From: JANWYQ01 sp034432445
GTDB lineage: Bacteria; Chloroflexota; Anaerolineae; JAAEKA01
Assembly (NCBI GenBank): GCA_034432445.1
Contig: DAOUBX010000204.1
Location: 3,184 to 67,183 of the forward strand
Reading direction: 5' to 3'
Length of the DNA: 64,000 nt
The notes beneath the pieces are model-generated. The model worked only from the letters and a program-made list of their open reading frames with translations, did no database searches and was not told the DNA's origin. Both the position numbers and the translations under genes were made by a program. Positions 1-8,116 of the stretch are shown here, piece by piece (position 1 is the first letter of the stretch; each line of letters begins with the position of its first letter).

Positions 1-298
1 TGCCCCCGTTGGCCCAGGCCAAGTGTTCCCTCCAACTGTCAGCGCGGGGATTAAACAGCGGGACGAATTCGCTGGTCAGTGGGTCCAACCCGTGGGTCTT
101 GCTCCCCTTGTACTCGTTGCAGCGATAACACGCAGCGCAGAGGTTCCCGATGTCGTCACGGCCGCCCAGCACCTTGGGATAGATGTGATCGACCACCAGT
201 GGCATGCCGATCACGCGGCGCGATGTCAGACAGTACTCGCAGCGATGTCCTGCTCGCTCGAAAACCTGCTGGCGCAGCACATCCGACAAAACCGCCAT
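1..298 (-). CDS. HNH endonuclease, 3' end missing at the window edge
   Basis: Reading the minus strand from the ATG at 298 gives an open frame that runs off the left edge after 99 codons. It contains the HNH/McrA-like core: a CEYC cysteine pair near residues 19-22, a VVDHI stretch (H of HNH) near 36-40, and a second CAACYRCN pair with the Asn near 55-62. HNH enzymes of this kind are metal-dependent DNA nucleases, and zinc is probably held by the two cysteine pairs. The start lies 3 nt after the stop of the upstream 140-aa gene, so the two are almost certainly cotranscribed. Such pairs are common as genomic orphans; whether this acts in defence, mobility or repair cannot be told from here. Confidence 0.82.
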   Translation of the reverse strand, partial: MAVLSDVLRQQVFERAGHRCEYCLTSRRVIGMPLVVDHIYPKVLGGRDDIGNLCAACYRCNEYKGSKTHGLDPLTSEFVPLFNPRADSWREHLAWANGG

Positions 299-301
299 CG
301 T

Positions 302-724
302 TCACTCCAACGGAAGATCGTCTAGCCTTGGTGTTGCTACGCCGCGCCAGCGCATGACTGACCAGGCATAGGCTTTGCGCACCATCAAGCGGTCGGCAGC
401 CAGACGCAGTTCCTTCAGTTCCTCTTGCTCGACTGGTGTAAGGTCACCAGCACTGTTCTTCTCCAGCAACTCAAGATGACGCGCTTGGTCGTCCGGGGGG
501 ATCTGTTGCGCAGCAATTCGGCTCAACTGCTCGACGGACATAACCTGCATCGCGAGAAGCTCATCGCTCATCTCGGCCGGCGCAGTTGCGACCGATGGGG
601 GCAGATTGCCCTCGACGCTTTGGCGCACCACCTGCTCTAGCGGCCGCTTGGTTGCGATGGCAACCTGGCTCAGGTAGCTGAAGACTGGTTCAGGCAGTTG
701 TAGAGTCACGCTCGTTGAAGTCAT
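302..724 (-). CDS. Small conserved-type hypothetical protein paired with HNH nuclease
   Basis: 140-aa soluble protein. The N-terminal 40 residues (TSTSVTLQLPEPVFSYLSQ followed by a basic helix) resemble the beta-strand plus helix start of ribbon-helix-helix or antitoxin-like regulators. The rest is charged, helical and rich in Leu/Glu. The gene is immediately upstream of the HNH nuclease with a 3-nt gap. A role as partner or regulator of the nuclease is inference from position and the N-terminal resemblance only; I do not recognise a named family with confidence. The ATG at 724 begins the first plausible coding stretch. Confidence 0.6.
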   Translation of the reverse strand: MTSTSVTLQLPEPVFSYLSQVAIATKRPLEQVVRQSVEGNLPPSVATAPAEMSDELLAMQVMSVEQLSRIAAQQIPPDDQARHLELLEKNSAGDLTPVEQEELKELRLAADRLMVRKAYAWSVMRWRGVATPRLDDLPLE

Positions 725-957
725 ACGTCACCTCTTTGCGGATGCTTGCAGCCTCAGTATACCGCAGGCGCCTCAATCCAGCAACCTCAAACGTAGGTGC
801 GGCTATCAGCCGGACGATGGTGTGGAGACGAGGCCGACCACATCCAAACCGGCCACGCCGGGATCGTGCGAAAAATCCTCGTTGACAGATGGTCTCGGTT
901 GTGAGATTACACAACTTGCCCGGAAAGCTAGACAACCGCGTCGCCGAACGCGCGCAT

Positions 958-986
958 TTGACAGACGCTTGGGTCAATGCTACACT
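958..986 (+). promoter_or_regulatory. Sigma70-type promoter of the thiamine operon
   Basis: TTGACA (958-963), 17-nt spacer, TACACT (981-986). The predicted start near 993 lies just before the TPP riboswitch, so the aptamer would be near the 5' end of the transcript. The stretch 725-957 upstream contains no gene that I can support. Confidence 0.8.
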
Positions 987-1004
987 GCTTGTGTAACTCA
1001 ATGA

Positions 1005-1103
1005 CATGCAGGGGAGCCGGGGTGCGCCCGGCTGAGAGGGTGAGCCGCTCTGCTCACCGACCCTTCGAACCTGACCTGGGTAATGCCGGCGTAGGGATGC
1101 ACC
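1005..1103 (+). promoter_or_regulatory. TPP (THI-box) riboswitch
   Basis: The conserved THI-box signature is present: GGGGTGC-type bulge region (1017-1026), GGCTGAGA (1029-1036), then GAACCTGACCTGGGTAATGC with CGTAGGGATGC (1067-1100). TGCA at 1007-1010 and 1098-1101 can close P1. Known TPP riboswitches bind thiamine diphosphate and shut down thiamine genes. Here the aptamer is followed directly by an intrinsic terminator, indicating transcriptional control of thiN-thiB-thiP-thiQ. Confidence 0.95.
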
Positions 1104-1119
1104 GATCCAGCACGAGCAA

Positions 1120-1154
1120 GGCCGTCTGCCGTAACCAGGCAGGCGGCCTTTTCT
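1120..1154 (+). terminator. Riboswitch expression-platform terminator
   Basis: An 11-bp stem (1120-1130 with 1138-1148, one G-U pair) has a 7-nt loop and is followed by TTTTCT. It sits 17 nt after the TPP aptamer and 21 nt before the thiN start. It is the expected attenuator that forms when TPP is bound. Confidence 0.88.
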
Positions 1155-1174
1155 GTTGGCAAAGAGGATGAGAC

Positions 1175-1828
1175 ATGCGCGCATTTGTAGTGGCCAGCAG
1201 TCCCCAATCTGCACCGCCCGCTGACCATTGTCCGCAGCCGGGCGATCTGGTTATTGCCGCCGATGGCGGAGCCAACTTGTGTCGCGCCTGGGGATGGCCG
1301 GTGGACTTGGTGGTGGGCGATATGGACTCGGTGGACGCCGAGGTCAAAGCCGAGCTGCACAGCCAAGGTGTGCCATTTCATGTCTACCCGGCCGACAAGG
1401 ACGAGACCGATCTGGAACTGAGTTTGCGCCTGGCCCTGGCGGCCCAGCCGGCCGAGATCCTCATTGCCGGCGCTCTGGGCGCGCGCATCGATCACACTCT
1501 CGGTAATCTGGCGTTGCTGGCCCTGCCGGAGCTCGCGGCTGCGCGCGCTAGCATCGTGGATGGTAACCAAACCATCTGGCTGACGCGTGGCCGCCTCGAG
1601 GTCAACGGCAGGCCGGGCGACACGCTGTCGCTGCTGCCGTTCGGCGGCGATGCCTGTGGCGTCAACATCCGCGGTGTGCGCTGGCCGTTGCAAGGGGCCA
1701 ACCTGCCGCTGGGGCCTTCGCTGGGCATCAGCAACCGGCTCACCCATGACTGCGCCGAGGTCGGTGTGCAAGAGGGGACTCTCCTGGTCATTCATATTCG
1801 CAAGAGCGGAAAGGAGAAGGAACCATGA
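1175..1828 (+). CDS. thiN: Thiamine pyrophosphokinase
   Basis: 217-aa cytosolic enzyme that transfers pyrophosphate from ATP to thiamine, giving thiamine diphosphate. Family motifs are intact: DGGAN (30-34), GDMDS (48-52), DKDETD (74-79), a GALGARIDHTLGN block in the middle, and a C-terminal beta-rich substrate domain ending in SNRLT. AGAGGA upstream of the ATG is a fitting ribosome site. It is first in the operon under the TPP riboswitch, and its stop overlaps the ATG of thiB by ATGA. This fits a salvage route: import thiamine, then pyrophosphorylate it. Confidence 0.95.
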   Translation: MRAFVVASSPQSAPPADHCPQPGDLVIAADGGANLCRAWGWPVDLVVGDMDSVDAEVKAELHSQGVPFHVYPADKDETDLELSLRLALAAQPAEILIAGALGARIDHTLGNLALLALPELAAARASIVDGNQTIWLTRGRLEVNGRPGDTLSLLPFGGDACGVNIRGVRWPLQGANLPLGPSLGISNRLTHDCAEVGVQEGTLLVIHIRKSGKEKEP

Positions 1829-2922
1829 CCAAGCGAATACACTTACTGCTGGCCCTGGCGCTGATTGGAGCAGCCTTGGCGGCATGTGGGCCGCAATATG
1901 CGGGAGCGCCGGCTGCGCAGCCGCTGCGTGGGGCGACGCCGCAGCCGGTGGTGTTGATGTCGCACGACAGCTTTGCCGTCAGTGAAGAAGTGATACGCCA
2001 GTTCGAGACTGCCAACAACGCCAAGGTGGAATTCCTGAAGGCTGGCGACGCCGGCGAAGCGCTCAACAAAGCTTGCCTGAGCAAGGACAACCCCCTGGCC
2101 GACGTCTTCTTCGGCGTGGACAACACCTTCCTCAGCCGCGCCATCCAGTGCGACATCTTTGCGCCGTATCAGTCGCCGGCCTTGGCGGACATCCCCGATG
2201 AACTGGAGATCGATCCCAGCCATCGCTTGCTGCCGGTGGACTTCGGCTACGTCAACCTGAACTACGACCGGCGTTGGTTCGAGGAGAAGGGCTTGGCTGT
2301 GCCGCAGGCACTCGAGGATTTGACCAAACCCGAGTACAAGGGCTTGCTGGTCGTGCAAAATCCGGCCACATCCTCGCCTGGCCTGGCCTTTCTCTTGACC
2401 ACCGTGGCCCACTTCGGCGAGGAAGGGCCCTACACCTACCTGGACTTCTGGCGCGATCTGCGCGCCAACGACGTTCTAGTCACCGACGGCTGGAGCGAGG
2501 CTTATTTCAGCCACTTCACCGTGGGCAGCGGCGGTGAGGGCGATCGGCCCTTGGTTGTGAGCTACGCCACCAGCCCGCCCGCCGATGTCTACTACAGCGA
2601 AGGCGCCAAGAGCGAGCCAGACAGCGGCAACATCTCGCCTGCCAACGGCGTGTTCCGCCAGGTGGAGTTCGTCGGAATTCTCAAGGGTACGTCGCAACGC
2701 AGCCTGGCCGAGAAGCTGGTTGATTTCATGCTCGGTCAGACTTTCCAGGAGGACATTCCCCTCCAGATGTTCGTCTATCCGGCCAACCAGCGGGCCGCGC
2801 TGCCCGATCTTTTCACCCAGTTCGCCCAGGTGCCGACCCAGCCGGTGCAGATAAACCCTGAGGAAATCGAGGCCAACCGCGAGCGCTGGATCGAGGCATG
2901 GCTGGAGACGGTCGTGCGCTAA
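1825..2922 (+). CDS. thiB: Thiamine ABC transporter, substrate-binding lipoprotein
   Basis: 365-aa ThiB/TbpA-type periplasmic-binding-protein fold. The N-terminus is a lipoprotein signal: charged start, hydrophobic core, then LAAC with Cys21 as lipidation site. The mature part contains the typical family blocks VVLMSHDSFAVSEEVIRQFE, DVFFGVDN, and PVDFGYVNLNYD. It should capture extracellular thiamine and deliver it to ThiP/ThiQ. The start overlaps thiN (ATGA), implying translational coupling. A strong intercistronic hairpin follows, which may keep this component more abundant than the permease. Confidence 0.93.
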   Translation: MTKRIHLLLALALIGAALAACGPQYAGAPAAQPLRGATPQPVVLMSHDSFAVSEEVIRQFETANNAKVEFLKAGDAGEALNKACLSKDNPLADVFFGVDNTFLSRAIQCDIFAPYQSPALADIPDELEIDPSHRLLPVDFGYVNLNYDRRWFEEKGLAVPQALEDLTKPEYKGLLVVQNPATSSPGLAFLLTTVAHFGEEGPYTYLDFWRDLRANDVLVTDGWSEAYFSHFTVGSGGEGDRPLVVSYATSPPADVYYSEGAKSEPDSGNISPANGVFRQVEFVGILKGTSQRSLAEKLVDFMLGQTFQEDIPLQMFVYPANQRAALPDLFTQFAQVPTQPVQINPEEIEANRERWIEAWLETVVR

Positions 2923-2990
2923 ATCCGCTGCCGCCGACCAACCCGCTCAGGCAGGTCTGCGGAATGCGCCCACCACAAGCAAGCATCCCA

Positions 2991-3025
2991 AGCCAAGCCG
3001 GCGACTGCTCGTCGCCGGCTTGGCT
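2991..3025 (+). other. Perfect 15-bp intercistronic hairpin between thiB and thiP
   Basis: AGCCAAGCCGGCGAC (2991-3005) is exactly complementary to 3011-3025 with a 5-nt loop. No U-tract follows, so it is not a standard terminator. It could stabilise the thiB 3' end or partly attenuate transcription into thiP. A TTG codon at 3020 lies inside the right arm, which argues against starting thiP there. Confidence 0.75.
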
Positions 3026-3073
3026 GCCAGTCGTCGTTTGACTAGAGCAACAACGATTGCCTCTCGATCTGTC

Positions 3074-4768
3074 ATGACCCCTGCGTCGCATCGCGTCAAC
3101 CCACTCACCTATCTGCTCTACGCCCTGCCGCTGGCCTTTATGGCCATCTTCTACTTTTACCCTTTGCTGAGCATCCTGGGCTTGGGGCTGGCGCCAGAAG
3201 GGAAGGTGGACCTGAGCGGTTTTGCGGCGTTGGTGGAGCGACCCTACCTCGGTCGCGTCCTGTGGTTCACCGCGTGGCAAGCGCTGCTTTCCACGGCGCT
3301 CACGCTTCTGCTGGGCTTGCCCGCGGCATACGTGTTTGCCCACTACGAGTTTCCCGGCAAGAACTTGCTGCGCGCGCTGACGACCATCCCTTTCGTCATG
3401 CCTACAGTGGTCGTGGCTGCGGCCTTTGCCACGCTGCTGGGGCCACGCGGCCTGCTCAACCAGTGGCTCATGGCTGCGTTCGGCCTGGCCCGTCCCCCCA
3501 TCGACCTCCTGTACACGATCTGGATTATCCTCCTGGCGCACGTGTTCTACAACACCACGGTGATCGTGCGCATCGTTGGCGACTTCTGGGCCAACCTAGA
3601 TCCACACCTCGGCGAGGCGGCTGCCATCCTGGGTGCCCATCGTGGCCGCGTGCTGCGCGAGATAACCTTGCCGCTGTTGCTCCCCTCGATCATCGCCGCG
3701 GGTCTGCTGGTGTTCCTCTTCTGCTTCACCAGCTTTGGCGTGATCCTGATCCTAGGGGGGCCGCGCTACGCCACGCTGGAGGTAGAGATCTACTACCAGG
3801 CAGTGAACCTCTTCAACCTGCCGCTGGCGGCGGCGCTGTCGTTGGTGCAACTGGCGATAACCTTCAGCGTCATGGTGGTCTACACACGTCTGCAGGCGCG
3901 CGCCTCGCTGCCGCTCAACTTGCGGCCGCGCGCCAGCATTGCACGACGACCGGCCAACTGGCGGGAATGGCTGGCCGTGGGCGCGGTCATCACCCTGCTC
4001 TCGGCCGTCCTGCTGACGCCGCTCTTCGCCCTGGCCTGGCGCTCCGTGACCCTGGGGGCAGGTCCGCCCTCGCTGCGCTACTACCAGGCACTTACCGTCA
4101 ACCGCAGTCAGGACATCTTCTTCGTGCCGCCGGTACAGGCCATCCGCAACTCGCTGGCGTTTTCTGTGCTGGCCACGGCGCTGGCCCTGGTCCTGGGGCT
4201 GATCAGCAGCTACATGCTCATCGCGCCGGGCCGCGTGGCCGGCCGGCTGGCGCGCTGGTTGGACCCGATCCTGCTGCTGCCGCTGGGCACCTCAGCGGTC
4301 ACCCTTGGCCTGGGCTATATCGTCGCCCTCGACGCGCCACCGCTGAACTTGCGCACCTCGCTGGCCCTCATCCCGCTGGCCTATACGCTGATTGCTATGC
4401 CCTTCGTGGTGCGCTCGCTGCTGCCGGCCCTGCGCAGCCTCGATCCCGGCTTGCGCGAGGCAGCTGCAGTGCTAGGCGCTGCACCGACGCGCGTCATCCG
4501 CGAGGTCGATCTGCCGATTGTTGGCCGCGCGGTGCTGGTGGCCGGCGTGTTTGCCTTCACGATCAGCCTGGGCGAGTTCGGCGCCACGCTGCTGCTCTAT
4601 CAGCCGCGCTTTCCGACCATGTCGGTGGTGATCTATCGCGCCTTGAGCCAGCCCGGACTGCTCAACTACGGCCAGGCTCTGGCCATGAGCACGCTGCTGA
4701 TGCTGGTGTGCATTGGTGGCCTATTGGTCATTGAGCGCTTTCGCGTCGGCGGTGTGGGAGAGTTCTAA
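3074..4768 (+). CDS. thiP: Thiamine ABC transporter, fused permease
   Basis: About 564 residues and roughly 12 membrane segments, formed by two tandem BPD_transp_1 permease domains in one chain, as in ThiP. Each half has its EAA loop for docking the ATPase: EAAAILGAHRGRVLREITLP and EAAAVLGAAPTRVIREVDLP. I chose ATG 3074 because the upstream TTG at 3020 falls in a stable hairpin and the 18 extra residues are polar and not family-like; no strong ribosome site is visible for either. The gene ends TAATG, overlapping the thiQ start by one base. Confidence 0.92.
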   Translation: MTPASHRVNPLTYLLYALPLAFMAIFYFYPLLSILGLGLAPEGKVDLSGFAALVERPYLGRVLWFTAWQALLSTALTLLLGLPAAYVFAHYEFPGKNLLRALTTIPFVMPTVVVAAAFATLLGPRGLLNQWLMAAFGLARPPIDLLYTIWIILLAHVFYNTTVIVRIVGDFWANLDPHLGEAAAILGAHRGRVLREITLPLLLPSIIAAGLLVFLFCFTSFGVILILGGPRYATLEVEIYYQAVNLFNLPLAAALSLVQLAITFSVMVVYTRLQARASLPLNLRPRASIARRPANWREWLAVGAVITLLSAVLLTPLFALAWRSVTLGAGPPSLRYYQALTVNRSQDIFFVPPVQAIRNSLAFSVLATALALVLGLISSYMLIAPGRVAGRLARWLDPILLLPLGTSAVTLGLGYIVALDAPPLNLRTSLALIPLAYTLIAMPFVVRSLLPALRSLDPGLREAAAVLGAAPTRVIREVDLPIVGRAVLVAGVFAFTISLGEFGATLLLYQPRFPTMSVVIYRALSQPGLLNYGQALAMSTLLMLVCIGGLLVIERFRVGGVGEF

Positions 4769-5874
4769 TGCCTTTGCTAGAAGTTCGCGGCGTAACCAAG
4801 TCCTTTGGCTCGACGCCGGTGTTGCACGCCATTTCATTCGCCGTAGAGGCGGGCGAGATCTTGTGTCTGCTCGGTCCGTCGGGATGCGGCAAGACCACCC
4901 TGTTGCGCATTGTCGCCGGGCTAGAACATGCCGATGCTGGCGCGGTGTTGTGCGACGGGCGGGACTTGGCGGCCACGCCGGCGCACCGCCGGGGCTTCGG
5001 TCTGATGTTCCAGGACTACGCGCTTTTCCCGCACAAGAGCGTGGCCGAGAACATCGCCTTTGGACTGCGCATGGCCGGGCAGGATCGGCCAACCATTCAG
5101 CAACGCGTTGCCGCCATGCTCGACCTCGTCAATCTGACAGGATACGACGAGCGCCGCGTGCACGAGCTTTCCGGCGGCGAGCAACAACGGGTGGCCCTGG
5201 CGCGCAGCCTGGCGCCTAGCCCGCGGCTGCTGATGCTCGATGAGCCGCTGGGCTCGCTGGACCGCACTCTGCGCGAGGAACTGATGACCGAGCTGCGGCG
5301 CATCCTCAAACAGATCGGCATGACGGCGCTTTACGTCACCCACGACCAACAAGAGGCCTTTGCCATCGCCGATCGGGTGTTGATCCTCAACGCCGGCCGC
5401 ATCGAGCAGCAAGGAACGCCCCTTGCGGTCTACCGGCGACCGGCCAGCCGCTTCGTCGCGCACTTCTTAGGCATGCACAATCTCTTGCCCGGGGTGCTGC
5501 TGACGGATGCCCCGCAACCGGCGGTTGCCACGCCCATTGGAACGCTGGCTTGCGCCGGCTGCAGCGAGCCGATCGCAGCCGGCGCTGCGGTCACCGTGCT
5601 GGTGCGGCCGGATGCTGCGGCGCTCTTGCCGGCCGCCAGCCAATCCTCTGGGCCCAACTGTGTACAAGGCGCGCTGGCAGACTTCTCCTTTCGCGGCAGC
5701 CAGGTCAAGCTAACGGTTGACTGCGGCTTGCACACTCGCCTGACCTTCGAGCTGCCAGGCGCCAGCGCCAGCGCACTGCCGGCGCTCGGCCAGCCTGTAG
5801 CGCTCTTCCTTGATCAAGAAGGGGTTACGCTGCTGCCGGCTGATGAGCCACAGGCCTCGACCATTCAGCAATAG
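4768..5874 (+). CDS. thiQ: Thiamine ABC transporter, ATP-binding protein
   Basis: 368-aa ABC ATPase with Walker A GPSGCGKTT (36-44), Q-loop FQDYALFP (81-88), signature LSGGEQQR (134-141), Walker B LLMLDEP (154-160) and H-loop YVTHDQQEA near 191-199. The extra C-terminal 130 residues form a TOBE-like regulatory domain, typical of the PotA/FbpC/CysA class and longer than classic ThiQ. By sequence alone it could serve iron or spermidine. The substrate assignment rests on the neighbours thiB/thiP and the TPP riboswitch. It ends the operon; I see no clear terminator downstream. Confidence 0.9.
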   Translation: MPLLEVRGVTKSFGSTPVLHAISFAVEAGEILCLLGPSGCGKTTLLRIVAGLEHADAGAVLCDGRDLAATPAHRRGFGLMFQDYALFPHKSVAENIAFGLRMAGQDRPTIQQRVAAMLDLVNLTGYDERRVHELSGGEQQRVALARSLAPSPRLLMLDEPLGSLDRTLREELMTELRRILKQIGMTALYVTHDQQEAFAIADRVLILNAGRIEQQGTPLAVYRRPASRFVAHFLGMHNLLPGVLLTDAPQPAVATPIGTLACAGCSEPIAAGAAVTVLVRPDAAALLPAASQSSGPNCVQGALADFSFRGSQVKLTVDCGLHTRLTFELPGASASALPALGQPVALFLDQEGVTLLPADEPQASTIQQ

Positions 5875-6016
5875 AAGCCGGGCGCTTGGATCCGCGCTTG
5901 CAACGGCGTCTGTCAAGCCGATACAGGCTCCACGGCTGCCAGCGCCTGCTGTCTGAGCCGCAACGGCTAAAGCTGCTTGGGGAGTGCTGTTCTTGGCTCG
6001 GTAAGTTAGCAAATAT

Positions 6017-6032
6017 ACGAACAGGTGTTCGT
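6017..6032. promoter_or_regulatory. LexA (SOS) box upstream of ssb
   Basis: ACGAACAGGTGTTCGT is a perfect inverted repeat around a 2-nt centre and matches the Gram-positive LexA/DinR box core GAAC-N4-GTTC. It ends 5 nt before the -35 box of the ssb promoter, where a bound repressor would block RNA polymerase. LexA itself is not encoded in the window. Confidence 0.75.
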
Positions 6033-6037
6033 CTAGT

Positions 6038-6066
6038 TTGACAAATTGCGCCTGTTGCACTATACT
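6038..6066 (+). promoter_or_regulatory. Sigma70-type promoter of ssb
   Basis: TTGACA (6038-6043), 17-nt spacer, TATACT (6061-6066). The predicted start is near 6073, leaving a leader of about 220 nt before ssb. Apart from this promoter and the LexA box, I see no gene or clear RNA structure in 5875-6296. Confidence 0.85.
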
Positions 6067-6296
6067 CCTTGCGCAGGAACCGGACAACTCCGATGATGAC
6101 GGTTCCTCTTCGCAGCGGTCTGGATTGTTTACGCACGAACGCCAAGGATCAATTGCACAGAAGACAAGGCCGTTGCGGCGCCCCCTATCTCTGGGCGGAT
6201 CTCCGCAACCTCTCATACCGCCCTCGCCGGCACCCTCCCCTTGCACGGTTCACTGCGTAGCTCCTGCCGCCATCTTACACCACAAGGAGCACTGCC

Positions 6297-6713
6297 ATGT
6301 ACAGCAAAACCATCGTCGTCGGGCACTTAGGGCGTGACCCTGAGCTACGCTACACCGCAAGCGGACAGGCCGTCTCGTCCTTTTCCGTCGCCACCACCCG
6401 GCGCTGGACCAGCCAGGACGGCACACAGCAAGAGAAGACCACATGGTTCCGCGTCACGGCCTGGGGCAAGCTGGGCGAGCTCTGCCATCAATACCTGGCC
6501 AAGGGGCGGCTGGTACTGGTGGAAGGGGACATCGACGCCTCGGCCTGGCGGTCGTCGGACGGTGAACCGCGAGCCAGCCTCGAGCTGACGGCGCGCAACG
6601 TGCGCTTTTTGGGCGGCCGTGACATGATGGGGCCGGTGCCCGCCATGACGGGCGCAGGGGGCCACATGGACGCCGAGCCGCCGATGATCGAAGAGGAAGA
6701 GATTCCCTTCTGA
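6297..6713 (+). CDS. ssb: Single-stranded DNA-binding protein
   Basis: 138-aa OB-fold protein that coats ssDNA in replication and repair. The N-terminal half shows family hallmarks: GHLGRDPELRYT, VSSFSVATTRRW, TTWFRVTAWGKLGELC and KGRLVLVEGDI. The acidic tail ends EEEEIPF, the conserved tip that recruits repair and replication partners. AGGAG lies 8 nt upstream of the ATG. An SOS box and strong promoter 230-280 nt upstream suggest DNA-damage induction. It is short for the family because the Gly-rich linker is brief. It is monocistronic and not next to rpsF/rpsR, so it may be a second, stress-related SSB copy. Confidence 0.95.
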   Translation: MYSKTIVVGHLGRDPELRYTASGQAVSSFSVATTRRWTSQDGTQQEKTTWFRVTAWGKLGELCHQYLAKGRLVLVEGDIDASAWRSSDGEPRASLELTARNVRFLGGRDMMGPVPAMTGAGGHMDAEPPMIEEEEIPF

Positions 6714-6803
6714 ACGGTGAAGCTCCGTCCCCATCGCAAGAGATGGCGCGCTCTCTGTTTCCATCAATTTTTGCATGCCATGCAGAAAACGGCAGGGTTC
6801 TGC

Positions 6804-6832
6804 TTGACGCCGCGCGCCAGTTGTGGTAAGAT
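6804..6832 (+). promoter_or_regulatory. Promoter of the LysM lipoprotein gene
   Basis: TTGACG (6804-6809), 17-nt spacer, TAAGAT (6827-6832). Transcription would start near 6839, leaving a leader of about 210 nt. I see nothing else in 6714-7050. Confidence 0.7.
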
Positions 6833-7050
6833 CGAAGCGTGCTGCTGACATAAGCTTGCACGCTCGGGCACCTTTCCCTGCTAGCAGGTGTTTCCCATCG
6901 AGTATTGCGCCGAGCCAAACCGACGCAACTGCGATACAGATGGCCCTTGCACTGACCTGCTTGTGACAACTACCGTGCGATGCAAAACAGCGATGTAGGA
7001 TTGCGGTCGTATGCTGTCTCGCCGCCATGCCCAGGGGATAGGAGTGTGTT

Positions 7051-7869
7051 ATGAAGCCAATCATCCACCGTTACACGATCGCCGTGGTTTTGTTGTTGCT
7101 CGTGGCCCTGCTGTCGACCGCATGCCAACGTGAGCGACCAGCGCCGCAAGCAACTGAGAGTTGGAGTGTCTCACCGGTCGCTCAGCCCACAGGCGCAGCT
7201 ACTTCTGCTACGCCCGCTGCTCAGCCCAGCCCCAATACCACAACGGTAGCGATTGAGGGTAGCCAGCCTGGGTCCACTGCGCCGGCAATTATCACCCTGC
7301 CCACGAGTCCCTCCGCTGCAACCCCCTCCGGTGTTGTGGTTGTGCCTGCTGTCCCCACCAAAAGCTACACGGTTCAAGCCGGCGACACCCTGTTCGGCCT
7401 CGCCTTGGAGTTTGGCACTGACGTCGAGACGCTGCGGCGCCTGAACAACCTGCCCGATGACAGCCTGCAGGTCGGGCAAGTGCTGCAGGTACCGGACACC
7501 GGGCAGCAGGCCGACGCGCAAGCCACGCCGGCAGCTACCGGCCAGCAGGTCGTCTATGTCGTCACGACCGGAGACACGCTCAGTGCCATTGCCGAGCGCT
7601 TCAATGTCAAATGGACCGATATTGCGGCGGCTAACAACATCGCTGCGCCCTACACAATTTACCGTGGGCAAAAGCTGATAATCCCCGGCGTCACGGCTAC
7701 GGCTACGCCGGCTGTCCCCACGCGTACGCACAAGGTGCAAGCCGGCGAAACGCTTTACAGCATCGCCGTGCAGTACGGCGTGACGGTGCGATCGATCATG
7801 GAGGCCAACAACCTGACGAATCCTGATCTGATCAGGACGGGGCAGGAGCTGGTCATCCCAGGTCAGTGA
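7051..7869 (+). CDS. Lipoprotein with three LysM domains
   Basis: 272 aa. The lipoprotein signal ends LLSTAC with Cys25. A Ser/Thr/Pro-rich linker (about 30-105) is followed by three LysM domains at about 107-150, 166-212 and 225-271, each with the YTVQAGDTL-type start and the QxLxIPG-type end. LysM domains bind N-acetylglucosamine in peptidoglycan, so this protein likely bridges membrane and cell wall. No catalytic domain (NlpC/P60 or M23) is present, so it is a binding or scaffold protein. AGGAG precedes the ATG. It is monocistronic, with its own promoter and a hairpin downstream. Confidence 0.9.
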   Translation: MKPIIHRYTIAVVLLLLVALLSTACQRERPAPQATESWSVSPVAQPTGAATSATPAAQPSPNTTTVAIEGSQPGSTAPAIITLPTSPSAATPSGVVVVPAVPTKSYTVQAGDTLFGLALEFGTDVETLRRLNNLPDDSLQVGQVLQVPDTGQQADAQATPAATGQQVVYVVTTGDTLSAIAERFNVKWTDIAAANNIAAPYTIYRGQKLIIPGVTATATPAVPTRTHKVQAGETLYSIAVQYGVTVRSIMEANNLTNPDLIRTGQELVIPGQ

Positions 7870-8062
7870 GAACAGCCTCCACGCGGAGATTAGGGACCTC
7901 GGACCTCGTAGCGGCGACTTCAGTTGCTCTGTGAAGGCCAGATGACTGAAGTCGTTACCACGAAAGGCATCATGCGTAGGGGATGGCGCGCCGCCTAGGG
8001 CGGTGAACTGCATTGCCGGGGCCCATTCCCGCCCAAACGTATAGGGCACTCCCAACAAAACA

Positions 8063-8095
8063 AACAGCCTCGACCGTCCAATGGTCGAGGCTGTT
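8063..8095 (-). terminator. Terminator of the TetR gene, possibly bidirectional
   Basis: A 13-bp perfect stem (8063-8075 with 8083-8095) has a 7-nt loop. On the minus strand it is followed by the T-rich GTTTGTTTTG, fitting termination of the tetR-like gene that ends at 8117. On the plus side GCCTTT gives weaker support for ending the LysM transcript. Confidence 0.8.
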
Positions 8096-8116
8096 GCCTT
8101 TCATACGACAGGTTGC

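Noticed and set aside
3020..3073. TTG start for thiP at 3020
   Set aside because: The codon lies in the arm of a 15-bp perfect hairpin, lacks a ribosome site, and the 18 added residues are not typical of the family.
3262..4734. 490-codon frame inside thiP in another reading frame
   Set aside because: No family features; the thiP frame has both EAA loops and regular membrane helices.
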